From Panaeolus papilionaceus (lineage: Eukaryota > Basidiomycota > Agaricomycetes > Agaricales): a DNA stretch of 64,000 nt. The DNA is taken from NCBI GenBank assembly GCA_015501605.1, contig JADNRZ010000008.1:1674001-1738000 (forward strand). Direction: 5' to 3'. Positions within the stretch are counted from its first letter, which is position 1, and the number at the start of each line of letters is the position of its first letter. The position numbers and the translations under genes are program-made. Positions 1-10,507 of this stretch are shown piece by piece. A model generated the notes under the pieces. That model saw only the letters and a list, made by a program, of their open reading frames with translations. It was not told the origin of the DNA and made no database searches.

Positions 1-1048
1 ACAATAGCGCCCCTATCTTCACCGAACACCCATTCGGAAGCCAACAGGCCCAACACCCATGAGTCCCAGTCGCAGCGCGTAATCCAGCAACTCTCCGCAG
101 AGCTCAAAGCCACAAAAGCGTATCTAGTTCAGCCCGACGAGTATGCGACTGCAGACATACTAGCCATGGTCGATCGACTCAATTCCCAAATAGAAAACAC
201 AGCCGCAAGTATTAGCGACCTCTACGAATCAAGCAACAAAATCGAAAATTGGGACGTACACGAGGACATGGAATTTTACCAGAAACAGAGAGATACGGTC
301 AATAAATGGCTTGGGAAAAGGGTATACGAGGTCAACACACAAATTGACGACACTCTGTATGATCATGACCCTGTAACACCAGACAATCCTCTTCCGTTGC
401 AAGCAGCCTTACAAAACATACTGGTCGGATGGGGTATACAGGTAACAGATCGCTTTGGTCCTGCCGGTCCAAGTGCTTCTGGGACCTTGGCTGCGATTTA
501 CAATTCACTAAGAACACGGGGTAAGTTCTTTATCGGGCTTCAAGTTGGAGACATACTAAAGTGGTTTCCTCTCGACGCATCCTTCAGAGGAACAGGCTGT
601 TGTCGCTCGATGGAGAGTTATGACTCTTTCGACATTAAACCATGGCAGCAGATCTTGCAGCGATCTTGCTCTGCCTGTTTTTCTGGCACTGCTCCTCATC
701 TGCGGAACTAGGAAGGATGACGCTACGGCAAAGTTTATTCCCCTCCTTCGAAGGAAACTCGTGGCCCTGGAGAATGAATTGCTGAAGCTCAAATCGGCTA
801 TGGACTTTGGTGTGATGTCCTCTGACTTGGAGCTCTGCAAGGTTGATTCAGGGGAGGTATACACTCCTAGCACCATGAAGGACGCATATGGTGATGGGAA
901 GTGTCCATCGAAAGGACAGGACAAAGTGCTATGCTGCGTGGGGTTTGGGCTTCGGGTGGTATCTGTGGAACATGACGGGCCGGCCAGGCGGCTTGCATCG
1001 AAACTCATCCAACGACCTGACGTTGCACTCATGTCCCTAGTATCATAA
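1..1048 (+). CDS. Hypothetical protein of agaricomycete type, 5' end outside window
   Basis: The frame is open from the first base, so the start codon lies outside the window. Two exons fit: 1-520 and 588-1048, with a 67-nt intron (GTAAGT donor, CTAA branch-like motif near 554, TTCAG acceptor). Splicing joins RTRE to EQAVVARWR and gives 326 visible residues before TAA at 1046-1048. The first ~110 residues are polar and probably helical; the middle has an ARWRVMTL motif and the end a DLELCKVDSGEVYTPSTMKD segment. This layout resembles, from memory, a multicopy agaricomycete family of unknown function. No catalytic motif, signal peptide or membrane segment is seen. Function unknown. Confidence 0.6.
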
Positions 1049-1552
1049 TACACAAAATTGTTGGGTATTCTCACACAGGGACCCACAAATACCTACTCAA
1101 AATGTGTGAATAAATACACCCATATCGCAGGATGCGATGGCCGTGTATCCAATGGGGGAGGGCGCTCAACTTGAAACGAATAACACTTCAAGTTGGTGTA
1201 TAAGCCTAAACGCAGGTCAATGGTATGTCTTGTTATAAATACGTTTTCAAGTGCTTATGGTACAAGGTGAGAATCAAGTCCAACATTCCGGCTATTATGG
1301 TTGCACGGGTCTTGCAGTTGGACTGCAGTGATAGTCGAAGTCAACTCGCTCGATCATTAATTTTAATCAATCAATGCTGAGAAACTGCATTTCGCTGCAT
1401 ACCATTATATATACTAGCGGAGAGGAGGTGGTTAGCGCACATTTTGTTCTTATCTTCATCCCAGTCCACCCAGCCGTCGAGCACAGTAACCATAGGTGCG
1501 TTGTTTCCCCAGCATCAAAATTGTGCCGACTCACAGTTATCTCACAGGAATC
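1049..1552. other. Intergenic region with candidate promoter
   Basis: No supportable gene. A TATA-like TTATAAAT near 1233 lies about 320 bp upstream of the next start codon. Short open frames at 1367-1660 and 1374-1760 overlap the next gene in other frames and show no family features. Confidence 0.4.
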
Positions 1553-2191
1553 ATGGAACCTCAATCCCAAATCCCCATTATCAAACCGATCCAGAAAGTT
1601 AGGGGTCGAAAGAGGACCCACAGCGATGGTCATGTCACCTACACGAAATTTGAACACCACAAGTCAAGCTCTGCTACGAATTGGGGCGATGGTCCCAACA
1701 ATATTCTTGCAGACGCTCTCTCTTACGCAGAACACGCCGTTGAGCTTGACGAGCATATAGAGCGCTGTTCGACGAGGGATCGTACCCGTAGGCGTGCTGT
1801 CAATGCCTATCGTCAGACCATCGAGCGACTGCAAATGGCTATACAGTATCAGGAACCGAAAGAACAGATATTATGCACCGACCAAGATGAGCCTCTGAAG
1901 ATCGTACATCGGCTCATTGAACAATACACGACAAGAATGGATCAATTAAAAACCGAACAAGGCATTCCAGAGGAGGATGAAGACGACATGGATGAAGACG
2001 AGGACGAGGATGATGATGAAGAAGAGGACGAAGACGAAGACACCGACGACGGTAATGAGACAGTTACCAGCAGTCCCCCACCTCAGCGGACGAGCATGGG
2101 GCGCAGCATAGGGGCTGTCAATGGCTGCGTTCCATGGGGAAGGGCGTCCGTGGTTTCAGGCCTTGCGCAGGACGTCAATGACCTGTGTTGA
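1553..2191 (+). CDS. Hypothetical protein with long acidic C-terminal run
   Basis: A single-exon frame of 212 aa starting with MEPQSQ; the in-frame ATG at 1496 is less likely because the leader between them looks non-coding. Residues about 15-25 are basic (KVRGRKRTH) and the middle is helical (ERCSTRDRTRRRAVNAYRQT). Residues about 138-168 are almost only Asp and Glu, followed by a Ser/Pro linker. An acidic tail is common in chromatin or histone-binding proteins, but nothing here proves that role. A small upstream exon cannot be excluded. Codon use looks coding through the helical part. Confidence 0.5.
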   Translation: MEPQSQIPIIKPIQKVRGRKRTHSDGHVTYTKFEHHKSSSATNWGDGPNNILADALSYAEHAVELDEHIERCSTRDRTRRRAVNAYRQTIERLQMAIQYQEPKEQILCTDQDEPLKIVHRLIEQYTTRMDQLKTEQGIPEEDEDDMDEDEDEDDDEEEDEDEDTDDGNETVTSSPPPQRTSMGRSIGAVNGCVPWGRASVVSGLAQDVNDLC

Positions 2192-2583
2192 CTCCACACA
2201 AGTATCATGATCCTCACGAGACCAATTTCCTACAACCAAGTATATGTAATTATTCATCAACAATCATGAACGACGTATGTATCCTTATGTATACTATGTA
2301 CCAACAATTCATTTCGGGCATAACGGATGGGCGAGAGAGTATAAATTATAAATTACAGAAAGAGAAGAGACGTGATATACGGATGATAGGCCATAATTAT
2401 GCGCCGACAATCCCAAACGACATACTAACCTCATGTTAAGGAACTGCTTCAATTCATTTCGGGCAAAAATCCACAAGAAGATCATGAATTGCGAGTAGAA
2501 TGCACAGAAAAGAGACAGGGTATATGTATGAAAGTGGCAGCAGAAAACACAGCACAGTATAGAAAAGAAGCAAGGGTATACAT
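2192..2583. other. Intergenic, convergent 3' ends
   Basis: Lies between the 3' ends of a plus-strand and a minus-strand gene. AT-rich; nothing supportable apart from expected 3' UTR sequence. Confidence 0.4.
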
Positions 2584-5108
2584 CTACTCTGCACCAGCAC
2601 CAAGGAATGGTAATGACCGTTCTACAACCACCGGAGGCAAGCAGTTATAGTTATGCATAAACTCCAGCCTACACTTCTTGGTCACCTTGCTCGCGTTGCT
2701 GTTCACAGACTGCATAGATGCACGCTTATCAGGTGAGGTGATCGAAAGGCTTCCAAAACCAAAGCCAGCATTGCCCAAGATGACTTCTTCGTAGTTCGTG
2801 TTAACATTGCCCTGGACGTCGACGAGGTTCTCTCTAACAAGAGTACCAGGGATAACCAGCCATAGAACGAGCTGTCTGTACACGTCCTGGGGCTCGGATG
2901 AAGGGATACCGTATGTGTTGGAGTAGGATGCAAGGCTTGCTGTGCCTGCCTCGAGGGTCTGCTTGAGGTCATCGAGGTTCTGGAGGAGACCTGCGAAGAG
3001 CGAGCTAATGATGGTGCGATCCACCTTGAACCTCCATGGACCTGTTGTGCGCAGTCTGTTGAGGATCCCATCGAACTCTTGTCGTCTATGGACTTGGTGT
3101 CCTGTCACAGCAGTATCGTCTGCGAGAAGGTTGCCAAACTGTTCGTGTAGATAAGCACGCCAGCGAAGAGCATTGTAGACAGGAACGTCTACAGACGAAA
3201 ATTATCATAAGAAACGATGTGATAATGGAAGGGTTGATAAACTACTCACCATTGGGTTCAACCGATCTATTCCCTGAACCTTGTTTGTGCTGGGAGAACA
3301 AGTCCGCCAACGTCGCGTCACTGGAGAGCCACGCCGAAATCTTCCAATCACAAAACGTGACCAAAAGAACCTGCACGAAAGACTGCATCGCCGCAAGTGG
3401 AAGCGCGGTACCCTGTGAACTCTTGATGTAACGAATCGCGCCTTCACCCAAGAACGGTGTAAGCTCGGCAAGAGCCTTGTCGCGCCAGTTGTAGTTCCCG
3501 CGAGCGTTAAACCCTGCATACGCGTCCCTATCCCACTCGAGTCCAGCAGCGATGCTTTGCGAAAGCCTTCGGATACCCTCATTGAGTGCCTTGACCTGAT
3601 GCAGACCCGCAGTCATGATCATATCTGGATTCACGAATGTCGGTGCCTTAGAAATAGCAGCTGCCTCCTCTTGTGCGCGCTGGGCCGCCAGCAGCGTCTC
3701 CTCGAGCTCGAGTTCCATGCGCGTCTGTGTAACCCTCAACGCCTCCATCTCATCCCTTAGCTGGTCATTCTCATGTTCCGCAATCGCCAACGCATCCGCC
3801 GTCCTGCCCTCCATACTCATCCTCCTATCCCTCCTCTCAATCTCCCTCGCGTACTTCTCGTTCTCTTTTTTCAACGTCTCAGCTTCCTTCCTGAGGGCTT
3901 CCAGCTCCTTCATCAACTTCTCATCCTCTTGTTGTGCAGCGTCCAACGCTTGCTGGGTAGCAAAGTTCTCCCGCTTCAGCGCATCAATCTCGCGCTTTAA
4001 CCCTGCGCGCTCCCGCTCGCCTGACTCCAGAACCGTGATGGGCCTATACGACTCGCGGTCGAAACTCTCGTCGGGACCACTCGAGGGCGTGACGATCAAA
4101 ACTTGAACATTCGGTGATCCATCCCCGGCGCGTCTCTTCGACTCTGACCTCTCCAATCCTCGTGACGGTGTTGAGGGTCTCGATGAGCCACGTTCCAGCG
4201 CCATAGCGCTCGCAGAACGATGCACATCCGAGTCCTTCCTGATCCTCAATGCAGGGATCTCAAGAGGCTCAACCTGCGACGCCAGTGACGAAGGTGTTGA
4301 AGGGCGGGAGTGTCGGTCAGGGACAGCGGTTCTTTGTGCATCCGAATCTCTAGCCAGCCTCTCGCGTTCCTTTTCGAGGCCATCGAGCGCTCGGGAGGGC
4401 GTAGCGGGTCGGGAATGCCGGTCAGAAGCCACAGACGAATCACGGTGTTGGTGTTGATGAAACCGCTCAGAGTCGTGCTCGCGGTCCAAACCCCGGGAAG
4501 GTGTACTAGCTCTCGATGAGCGCTCCGAATGTGACCTCTCCAGGCCTCGAGAAGGGGTAGAAGACCTTGACGATGCGGACCTCTCCAGCTGCTGCGCATT
4601 GCTATAGCGATTTCGTTGTATCATTTCCAATTCGCGCTTGAGCCGCTCGTTCTCTTTCTCGGCGCTCTTGAGCGCGTCCGCAGTATTCGTAGTCGGCATG
4701 GGCGGGACTGCGGTGTTAGGCGTTCGAGGCGTTCGAGGCGTTCTGGGGCCCTCAACGACGGTGCGGCGCTTCAGATATTCCTCCCTGTCCCTATCGTCTC
4801 CGTCTTCTGAATCAGCCCCGTCCAGGAATGTATGGCGACGAAGGGGCGAGTTGAGTCCATTTGCGTCAATAAGCCTCGTTCTTTCTCGCTCAGCAAGATC
4901 GTACGAGGACTTTGTTGGGGTTCGTGAGATGGCGTGGTCGTCGAGTTTGAGATCTGGGGAAGGCATGGAGGACAATACTGTGTCGTTTGTTATTTAAGTG
5001 AAGGGAGGGAAGGGGGAGGAGATGTTGGTTATCTCTTTCTTTGCGGTATGGTAGGTGAACAAGGAAGACCTGCTTACTTTTGTCCAACTCTTCTTCGATG
5101 GATGGCAT
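2584..5108 (-). CDS. Large coiled-coil protein, function unknown (787 aa)
   Basis: Three exons on the minus strand: 5108-5078, 4977-3250 and 3188-2584. Phases close exactly and give 787 aa. The first exon (MPSIEEELDK) is chosen because it splices in frame into ILSSMPSPDLKLDD; the next in-frame ATG at 4966 would be a shorter alternative. Residues 1-310 are Ser/Arg-rich and low complexity, with repeated S(R)(A/P)STPSRGL(D/E) units that could be phosphorylation sites. Residues about 330-450 form a heptad-like coiled coil (Glu/Leu/Arg rich). The C-terminal ~300 residues are globular, with FNARGNYNWRDKALAEL and YNALRWRAYLHEQFGNLL. This could be a scaffold or tether protein; I recognise no named domain. 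Confidence 0.8.
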
Positions 5109-5752
5109 AATAAGGGATTTATACGCTTGGCAGGTGGGGCTAACGGTGGGCCAAGAACCAGGGGTGGATCCTGAACGGGTGTATGTAAGGAGTGTTAACA
5201 AATCAGCGTCAAGACCGGAGGCTTGGTGTAATGTATACGACGGGACGCCTCACAGCCACCCCTTGAACTTGGTTTCAACATCAATGTTGCGACAGTCGTT
5301 TTCATCACCACATGGTGGACACCAATCGGTAAACCTGCATCATCTTTCCGGTATCATGATCAAACCTTCAGGGTTCAATTAATTCTACATTGAAGAGATG
5401 TCAGAGGTTTGATGAACACTGAGAAGGTTGAAGCATTAAGACGGCACCATAAATTGTAGCTCGAAGCCTGCGTCTTATGGGCAAGGACTAAGAAAATCGT
5501 ATATTACATCAAGAAAAAATAGGAAGAAAATAAAGAGGAATGGTAATCAGTGATAGAGGGTATGAACACACGAAACAGCAGTGAGGAAGCCACGGCTAAA
5601 AAAGGTGAGAGGAAAACTAAAAATACAACTAAGGACTGTCATGATTGACAGATTGCGACTCGTCACTCGGAGTCTGATGGAACACGGTGATCATGTTTCA
5701 GAATGTCGGTTGGGATGAACCACGAAAACCTGAAACCTGTGCTTTGACCAAC
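5109..5752. other. Intergenic, promoter side of the coiled-coil gene
   Basis: Contains the upstream region of the gene starting at 5108 (minus strand) and the 3' flank of the next minus-strand gene. A short frame at 5080-5382 has no supporting features. No element recognised. Confidence 0.4.
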
Positions 5753-7304
5753 CTATTTCTGGCGATTAAAATGCCGACGCGTCCTCTCAATCGCATCGTC
5801 CTCTTCGTCCTCTTCATCGGCATAGCGTGCTGGTGGTTGCGCAGGTTCTTGTCCTTCTTCCTCTGGGTCATCTTCGAACATCTCGTCATTGTCCATACCG
5901 TCCACACGCAGGATAAGGCGCGTGTTATCGTCAATCCCCAGGCTGCCAATCAAATCCTCAGGCTGACAGTGATATATGGGAGGGGACATGTTGCCTTCCT
6001 CGTCTTCGTGAACAAGATCCAGGCTCGCCCTGAGAAAAGGAAAGAAATAAAAAACAAAGAAACAGGGCAATTAGTATAAGATATAAAACCCGTAGTCCAG
6101 ACGACGTAAAGAATAAAGAAAAAAACGACGTACATTTCCCACTCAACTTCATAGTTCTTGCAAGCCGCGACCAATATCTTCTTTATCGCGTGTTTAGGCC
6201 TTGCCTTGAATTTGATGAGTTCTCCATCAGGGCCGATAATCGTAACCTCGACTCTCTTGCTGTTATCTTCAAGCTCTGGCTCGGACTTGGCTGGAGGAGT
6301 GTTGGTGCCAGTTGTTTCCTCGGGTTCGTGCTCAGGGGCAGGAGCAGGTAGAGCAGGCTCTTCTACCACCTCTTCTTCAACGGGAGCGGAGGTAGACGCT
6401 GTCCCAGCCTTGCCTTTGGCAGGACCACGCTTCCGAGTCGCTCCTTCAAAAAAAAGAATCAGCGACATCACAATCACAGCTCCTAATATCAAGCTCACCC
6501 TCTTTCGCAGCTTTCTTCGCAGACGCTTTTTCCTTCTTCACCGGCATCTCTACTAATAATAACCCAACCATCAGCATCAAAATGATGAGCACCATATCTA
6601 AAAATAACAAAATCTCACCTTCCGTTGGCTCTACTGGCTTTTTTTCTTCGACAACTTTCTTGGATCTGCCTCGTCCCTTGACGGGGACAGAAGGTGCAGC
6701 AGGGGGTGTTGGGAGGCGCGACTCCGCAGGTTCAGGTTCTGGTTCTACTTCCCGAGGAACCTCCACCGATTCTAAAGGACCAGATGTACCTGCGTACTCC
6801 ATCATTTCCTGAACTGGCAGTGGCGCAGCTACAGGAGCAATAACATCTACATTTAACATTCCGTTCGACACTAATTAGCTTGCCACCCAAAACGTAATTA
6901 ATTTCCGACAACAAATTCAACTCACCTGGCTCAAGCAACATCGGCTTCACCTCATACCCCACAATGGTCACCGTAACCTCATCCAGTGCCTTCCACAGGT
7001 ACGGATACGCAGAGTCATCAACCACAATACTTCGTCCTTGGCAAACATTCAGACTGCTAGTCTGGATTTGCAGTTTTGGGTTTGACCAGATGCAAAATGC
7101 GGATTTGACGATTTCTAGGAAGTCCTGAGCACAAAAAAGGTGTCAATACCGTCCATGTACATGTAAAAACCAACCAAAGAAATTGCGTACCCCATAATGC
7201 TCACAAACACGCACGAACTTTGACTCCCCATTATAAGTACATATCGTCACGGGTATAAATTCTTGAGAATTCGAGATGGGATGAAGGTGTTGCGAAATAA
7301 TCAT
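5753..7304 (-). CDS. Protein with ubiquitin-like (Rad60-SLD-like) C-terminal region
   Basis: Six exons on the minus strand: 7304-7191, 7124-6926, 6870-6619, 6549-6499, 6443-6134 and 6029-5753. All phases close, giving 400 aa. The N-terminal part (IPVTICTYNGESKFVRVCEHYG, DFLEIVKSAFCIW) itself looks beta-grasp-like. The middle is a Pro/Glu/Lys-rich linker. The C-terminal part (VEVTIIGPDGELIKFKARP, KILVAACKNYEVEW, MSPPIYHCQPEDLIGSLGI, DNTRLILRVDG) matches the beta-grasp pattern of ubiquitin/SUMO-like domains; the tail is acidic. The first in-frame ATG is used; a CAG just upstream could be an acceptor, so a further 5' exon is possible. A role in SUMO-type binding is inference. Confidence 0.75.
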
Positions 7305-8483
7305 GATATCTCTCTGTGTCTCGTTAACAGTAAAGCCTTCAAAATAAAAAGTAGCAGGAGGAGGAAGGAAGGGAAAAAGACGAAACAAATGCAGTACAAC
7401 TCGCAACTCGCAAAAAATCCGAAACGAGGGGGTTGAAAGGGGAACTAGATCCGTCACGCGAATCGGAAACGCGCTATGTCACAAACGCGCTCACACGTGA
7501 TCGTCTTCTAATTAATTTAAATTGTCGCGACGGCGTTTGCTGTTAGCGGCGTTCTGGTGTTATCAAGCTTTTCGGGTCGAGATACTCGGATTGTTAAAGG
7601 GAGAAGACACCAAGAAAGCTAAAGGGTGTGTATTCCAGTAGCTTTACATAGTACCACATAATACCTGCCGCTAGAGCTCTAAACCTTGTCTGGCCTGACT
7701 AAATCTGCTCAGTGGAACTTGTTTTTTGAAGAAAATCAACATTTCAAGGTTTCCATAAGTTCATTCAAATCTCACGTTTTAATCAAACGCCGGGCGTCAG
7801 AATCATACATCATTCGCATAGGTAGCCACTCCCAATTTTCAACTCCCTGTTGGCGTTAAGCTCTGTGCATTAGCTGAGGAAGCACGACGAGAAAAGGAGG
7901 GTTATGCTACAGAGCTCAGTCCTGTCGTCTTTGGTCGTTTTGTAATTTAATAACGGCGGCTCGAACATGATTTGGTGAACATAAATGAATCATACGAGCG
8001 AATTAACAAGAGCAACGAAACGAAGAAGAAGAGAGAGAAATAGGATGACACACACACGACACTCATCAAATCATCGTCCTTCGAAGCCCTTTTCGGTGTC
8101 AAAGCGCGTCATTACAGGCGTCGGGAGAAGTGCGGTTGTTCGACATAATGGCATTCATGGGAGGAGAGACAATAGAGAGGTTAAAGTGTCGGCTTGACGT
8201 ACTTCGTATGTTAGAGAGATAATACGAAAATTGAAGTTATTGAGATCAGCTTTTTCAATGGGTCTACATTGCCTGGTAATAAGCAAGCTCCCCTTTTGCC
8301 AGTGACCAATATCCAAGTGAATCATTTTGAGCCTGCTTCAAGGCTCAGTACCGCAAATCGGTGCTGATGCAAGCCAACGAGGTAAAACGTTATTCAACCA
8401 ACCTGTTTCTAAGATAGTTCGCGATTTCAAGATTTCAAGTGAGCAAAAATAAGAGCGAAGAGAAAACTAAGACAAAATGTAAT
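7305..8483. other. Intergenic, no gene seen
   Basis: About 1.2 kb with no frame I would support. The frame at 7985-8197 (70 aa, Arg-rich) has no homology I recognise and weak coding character. This stretch holds the promoter of the ubiquitin-like gene and the 3' flank of the first U6 gene. Confidence 0.4.
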
Positions 8484-8548
8484 AAAATAAATATTGAGCT
8501 CCGTAGAGCTACCACTCCGGGAAAGCGTGTCATCCTTGTGCAGGGGCC

Positions 8549-8579
<31 letters not shown>

Positions 8580-8603
8580 TTCGTATGTCACCCCGAAGGG
8601 GAC
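8484..8603 (-). ncRNA. U6: U6 spliceosomal snRNA, copy 1
   Basis: Read on the minus strand the sequence carries the U6 hallmarks: a 5' UUCG-capped hairpin, the ACAGAGA box in GATACAGAGAAGATTAGC, ATGGCCCCTGC, and AAGGATGACACG. No intron interrupts these. A T4 run at 8487-8484 is the likely RNA polymerase III terminator, giving about 120 nt. The RNA region is identical to the copies at 12.8 and 24.3 kb. U6 is the catalytic snRNA of the spliceosome. The exact 5' end (8603) is inferred from the hairpin. Confidence 0.93.
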
Positions 8604-8633
8604 ATAATGTAGATGTTCGCATAGCGTGTATCT

Positions 8634-8666
8634 AAACCGAGTTTCGTATTTTGGCTGGTTGACGGG
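8634..8666 (-). promoter_or_regulatory. Conserved U6 upstream element, copy 1
   Basis: On the minus strand this reads CCCGTCAACCAGCC then AAAATACGAAACTCGGTTT, at -63 to -31 from the U6 5' end. The other two U6 genes have the same element at the same spacing, while the bases between it and +1 differ. Confidence 0.75.
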
Positions 8667-8859
8667 TTAGAACTATCCCTTTCGTAACCATTTGTCAATG
8701 TCCGTCTTGGGGTAAGGGTCACGACCTATGATGCAGTCATGGCCCATTGTCATTGCCTGTCAAGTGTTACATTCTATCGAGTCAAGTGAAGTCCGAGGAG
8801 TGCAACTATCAAGTAAAAACGAACATGGACAATTATAAATGAGGGATATATGAGGTCCA

Positions 8860-9950
8860 TGAGATGTTGATCAGGGCTCTGGGGGCAATGTCTCGAAGAG
8901 CAATTAAAGGAAGGATCATCAAAACGGCTCGTGGGGTATGTATCCCACGAACGATAATCGGAGACCGCATATCGAAAGGCTTATTCCACCAGAGTCCGCA
9001 TACGATGACGCTGAGAACGGCAAATGTAAGCGTTGATATCTCCAGCTGCAGGACGTTGAGACCGGTAATCAAACGGACAAGAAGCTGAAGGAAAAACCAG
9101 CAAGTCTGGCCGATGATGATGAGCGCTACGATGGGAGGACGAATGGGGAATGAAAACAAAATGAGAAATGGGTTGGTGAGTCGGAGTGTGATGGTGCAAG
9201 GTGAGTGAGGTGAAAGAGCGCTCCTGTACGAGTTCGTGAGGTCCGGAAAGCTGAGGTTTGAAGAGGTAAGCTGAGGGCGATGGAAAGAGCTTCAGGTCGG
9301 CGATGGCGACACTGAGAGACAAAACGAAGCGATTAAAGAGCAGAAACCGATGGCGGCGGCGACTAGGAACGAAAGCCAACGACGGTGACTCCGTAGGACG
9401 ACGAGGAGAAGAAGAATAAGCAAGAAAATCGAACCAGACACGGCTGGCGACGCTGAGAGACGGAGAGACGACGAAATACGACCGGAAACGAACCAGACGA
9501 CTGCTGGTATGACTGCTAAGACGAAACGAGAGTGATACGTAGCTCAGACACGAAATGTGGGGAGTAAGAATGATCCAATTTTTTGAGGTAGACTAGAGTG
9601 CAAAAGATACTGTAACGACAGTGTGTATTTACAACATGAGAAGAGAAAGAAAAATGATGGAGGTTGATATGTGAAACAAAGAAACAAAAGATGGAACATT
9701 GATTTTTGAATAAATGAAGGGAAAGAAGGTATGAAAATTTACAGATGGTAGGTAGTGCGGGCGTGATAGCGTGCGTGTGTGAGTGCGATGCCATGGCATA
9801 GGCGCGTGAGCGGCGAATGTCCAAAAATGTACAAAGGCGCAAAAACGGAGGCAGATGGGCGCGCGACTCATTACGGATGATCGATGATGACCAACTTGGA
9901 AAACACATCCGACGATCAACCTTCGATTCGACTGGATGAATCTTGGGCAT
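8860..9950 (-). pseudogene. Remnant of an agaricomycete multicopy gene, split by a solo LTR
   Basis: Minus-strand sequence left of the LTR encodes GQTCWFFLQLLVRLITGLN and AVLSVIVCGLWWNKPFD, a pattern I recall from a very common agaricomycete family of unknown function (hydrophobic core, LWWNKP-type motif). Right of the LTR, DVFSKLVII appears to be the upstream continuation of the same frame. A TGA lies just upstream of that piece and no full-length frame exists, so this is a decayed fragment. Ends are approximate. Confidence 0.5.
9114..9873 (-). mobile_element. Solo LTR of the gypsy-2 family
   Basis: About 760 bp that aligns through its length with the LTR at 57808-58599, with many substitutions and small indels, so it is an old copy. 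It starts TGATGATGAGC and ends GACTCATTA, a degraded form of the inverted ends of the intact LTR (TGATGAGC and GCTCATCA). Flanking 4-mers are CCGA and CGGA, a possible 4-bp target duplication with one mismatch. No internal retrotransposon sequence is present. Orientation is set by the gypsy-2 element. Confidence 0.8.
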
Positions 9951-10507
9951 CACTAAATCCATGATGCCCGGTTCCACAGCCGAAACGCTAAATGAACGTT
10001 GGAACGCAGTTTATAGCGCGGACACCTCTATGTCTGACAAATTTTTCACATTCGAACATTCGGATGAAGCATTGTCGATGACCATTCGTGAGTGCTAAAC
10101 GGAGAGACGATGCTGCCATGAATAAGACACGAGCTGCAGCATGACAGGATGTTACTTCAATGTTCACGGAATAACCATGAATTATTAATAGCACTCATGC
10201 AACCATCCATCCGGACTCCGGAAACAGTCAGCGTCGTATTTCATTTCAACTAGACTGGTGACGCAGTCCCTCACCCGAGGCATCAGCCCCCATGAGTGAT
10301 GCCTCGAGAGCATTACCACGAGTGTCCAAAAATATCAGAGAATAATAACTAGGAAAATATAATAATATACACAGAGCCACACAACTCGTCCCCTATTTCG
10401 CTCGACTCTCCGAAACGAAATAACCCGACGGAGGGCGCTGTTCCAACCCCAGCTAACGGTAAAAACACAGTCAGCATTCATTTAACACAACGCATCTCGA
10501 AGGGCCC
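9951..10507. other. Intergenic, 3' flank of the oxidoreductase gene
   Basis: No gene supported. It contains one clear hairpin, listed separately, and otherwise shows nothing distinctive. Confidence 0.4.
10276..10306. repeat. Perfect 10-bp inverted repeat (hairpin)
   Basis: CGAGGCATCA at 10276-10285 and TGATGCCTCG at 10297-10306 are perfect complements separated by 11 nt. It lies about 200 bp downstream of the oxidoreductase stop codon, so it could be a 3' UTR or 3'-end structure. Confidence 0.6.

Noticed and set aside
3557..4106. Plus-strand Ser/Leu-rich frames of 67-163 aa
   Set aside because: Antisense shadows of the coiled-coil protein gene; no start context or family match.
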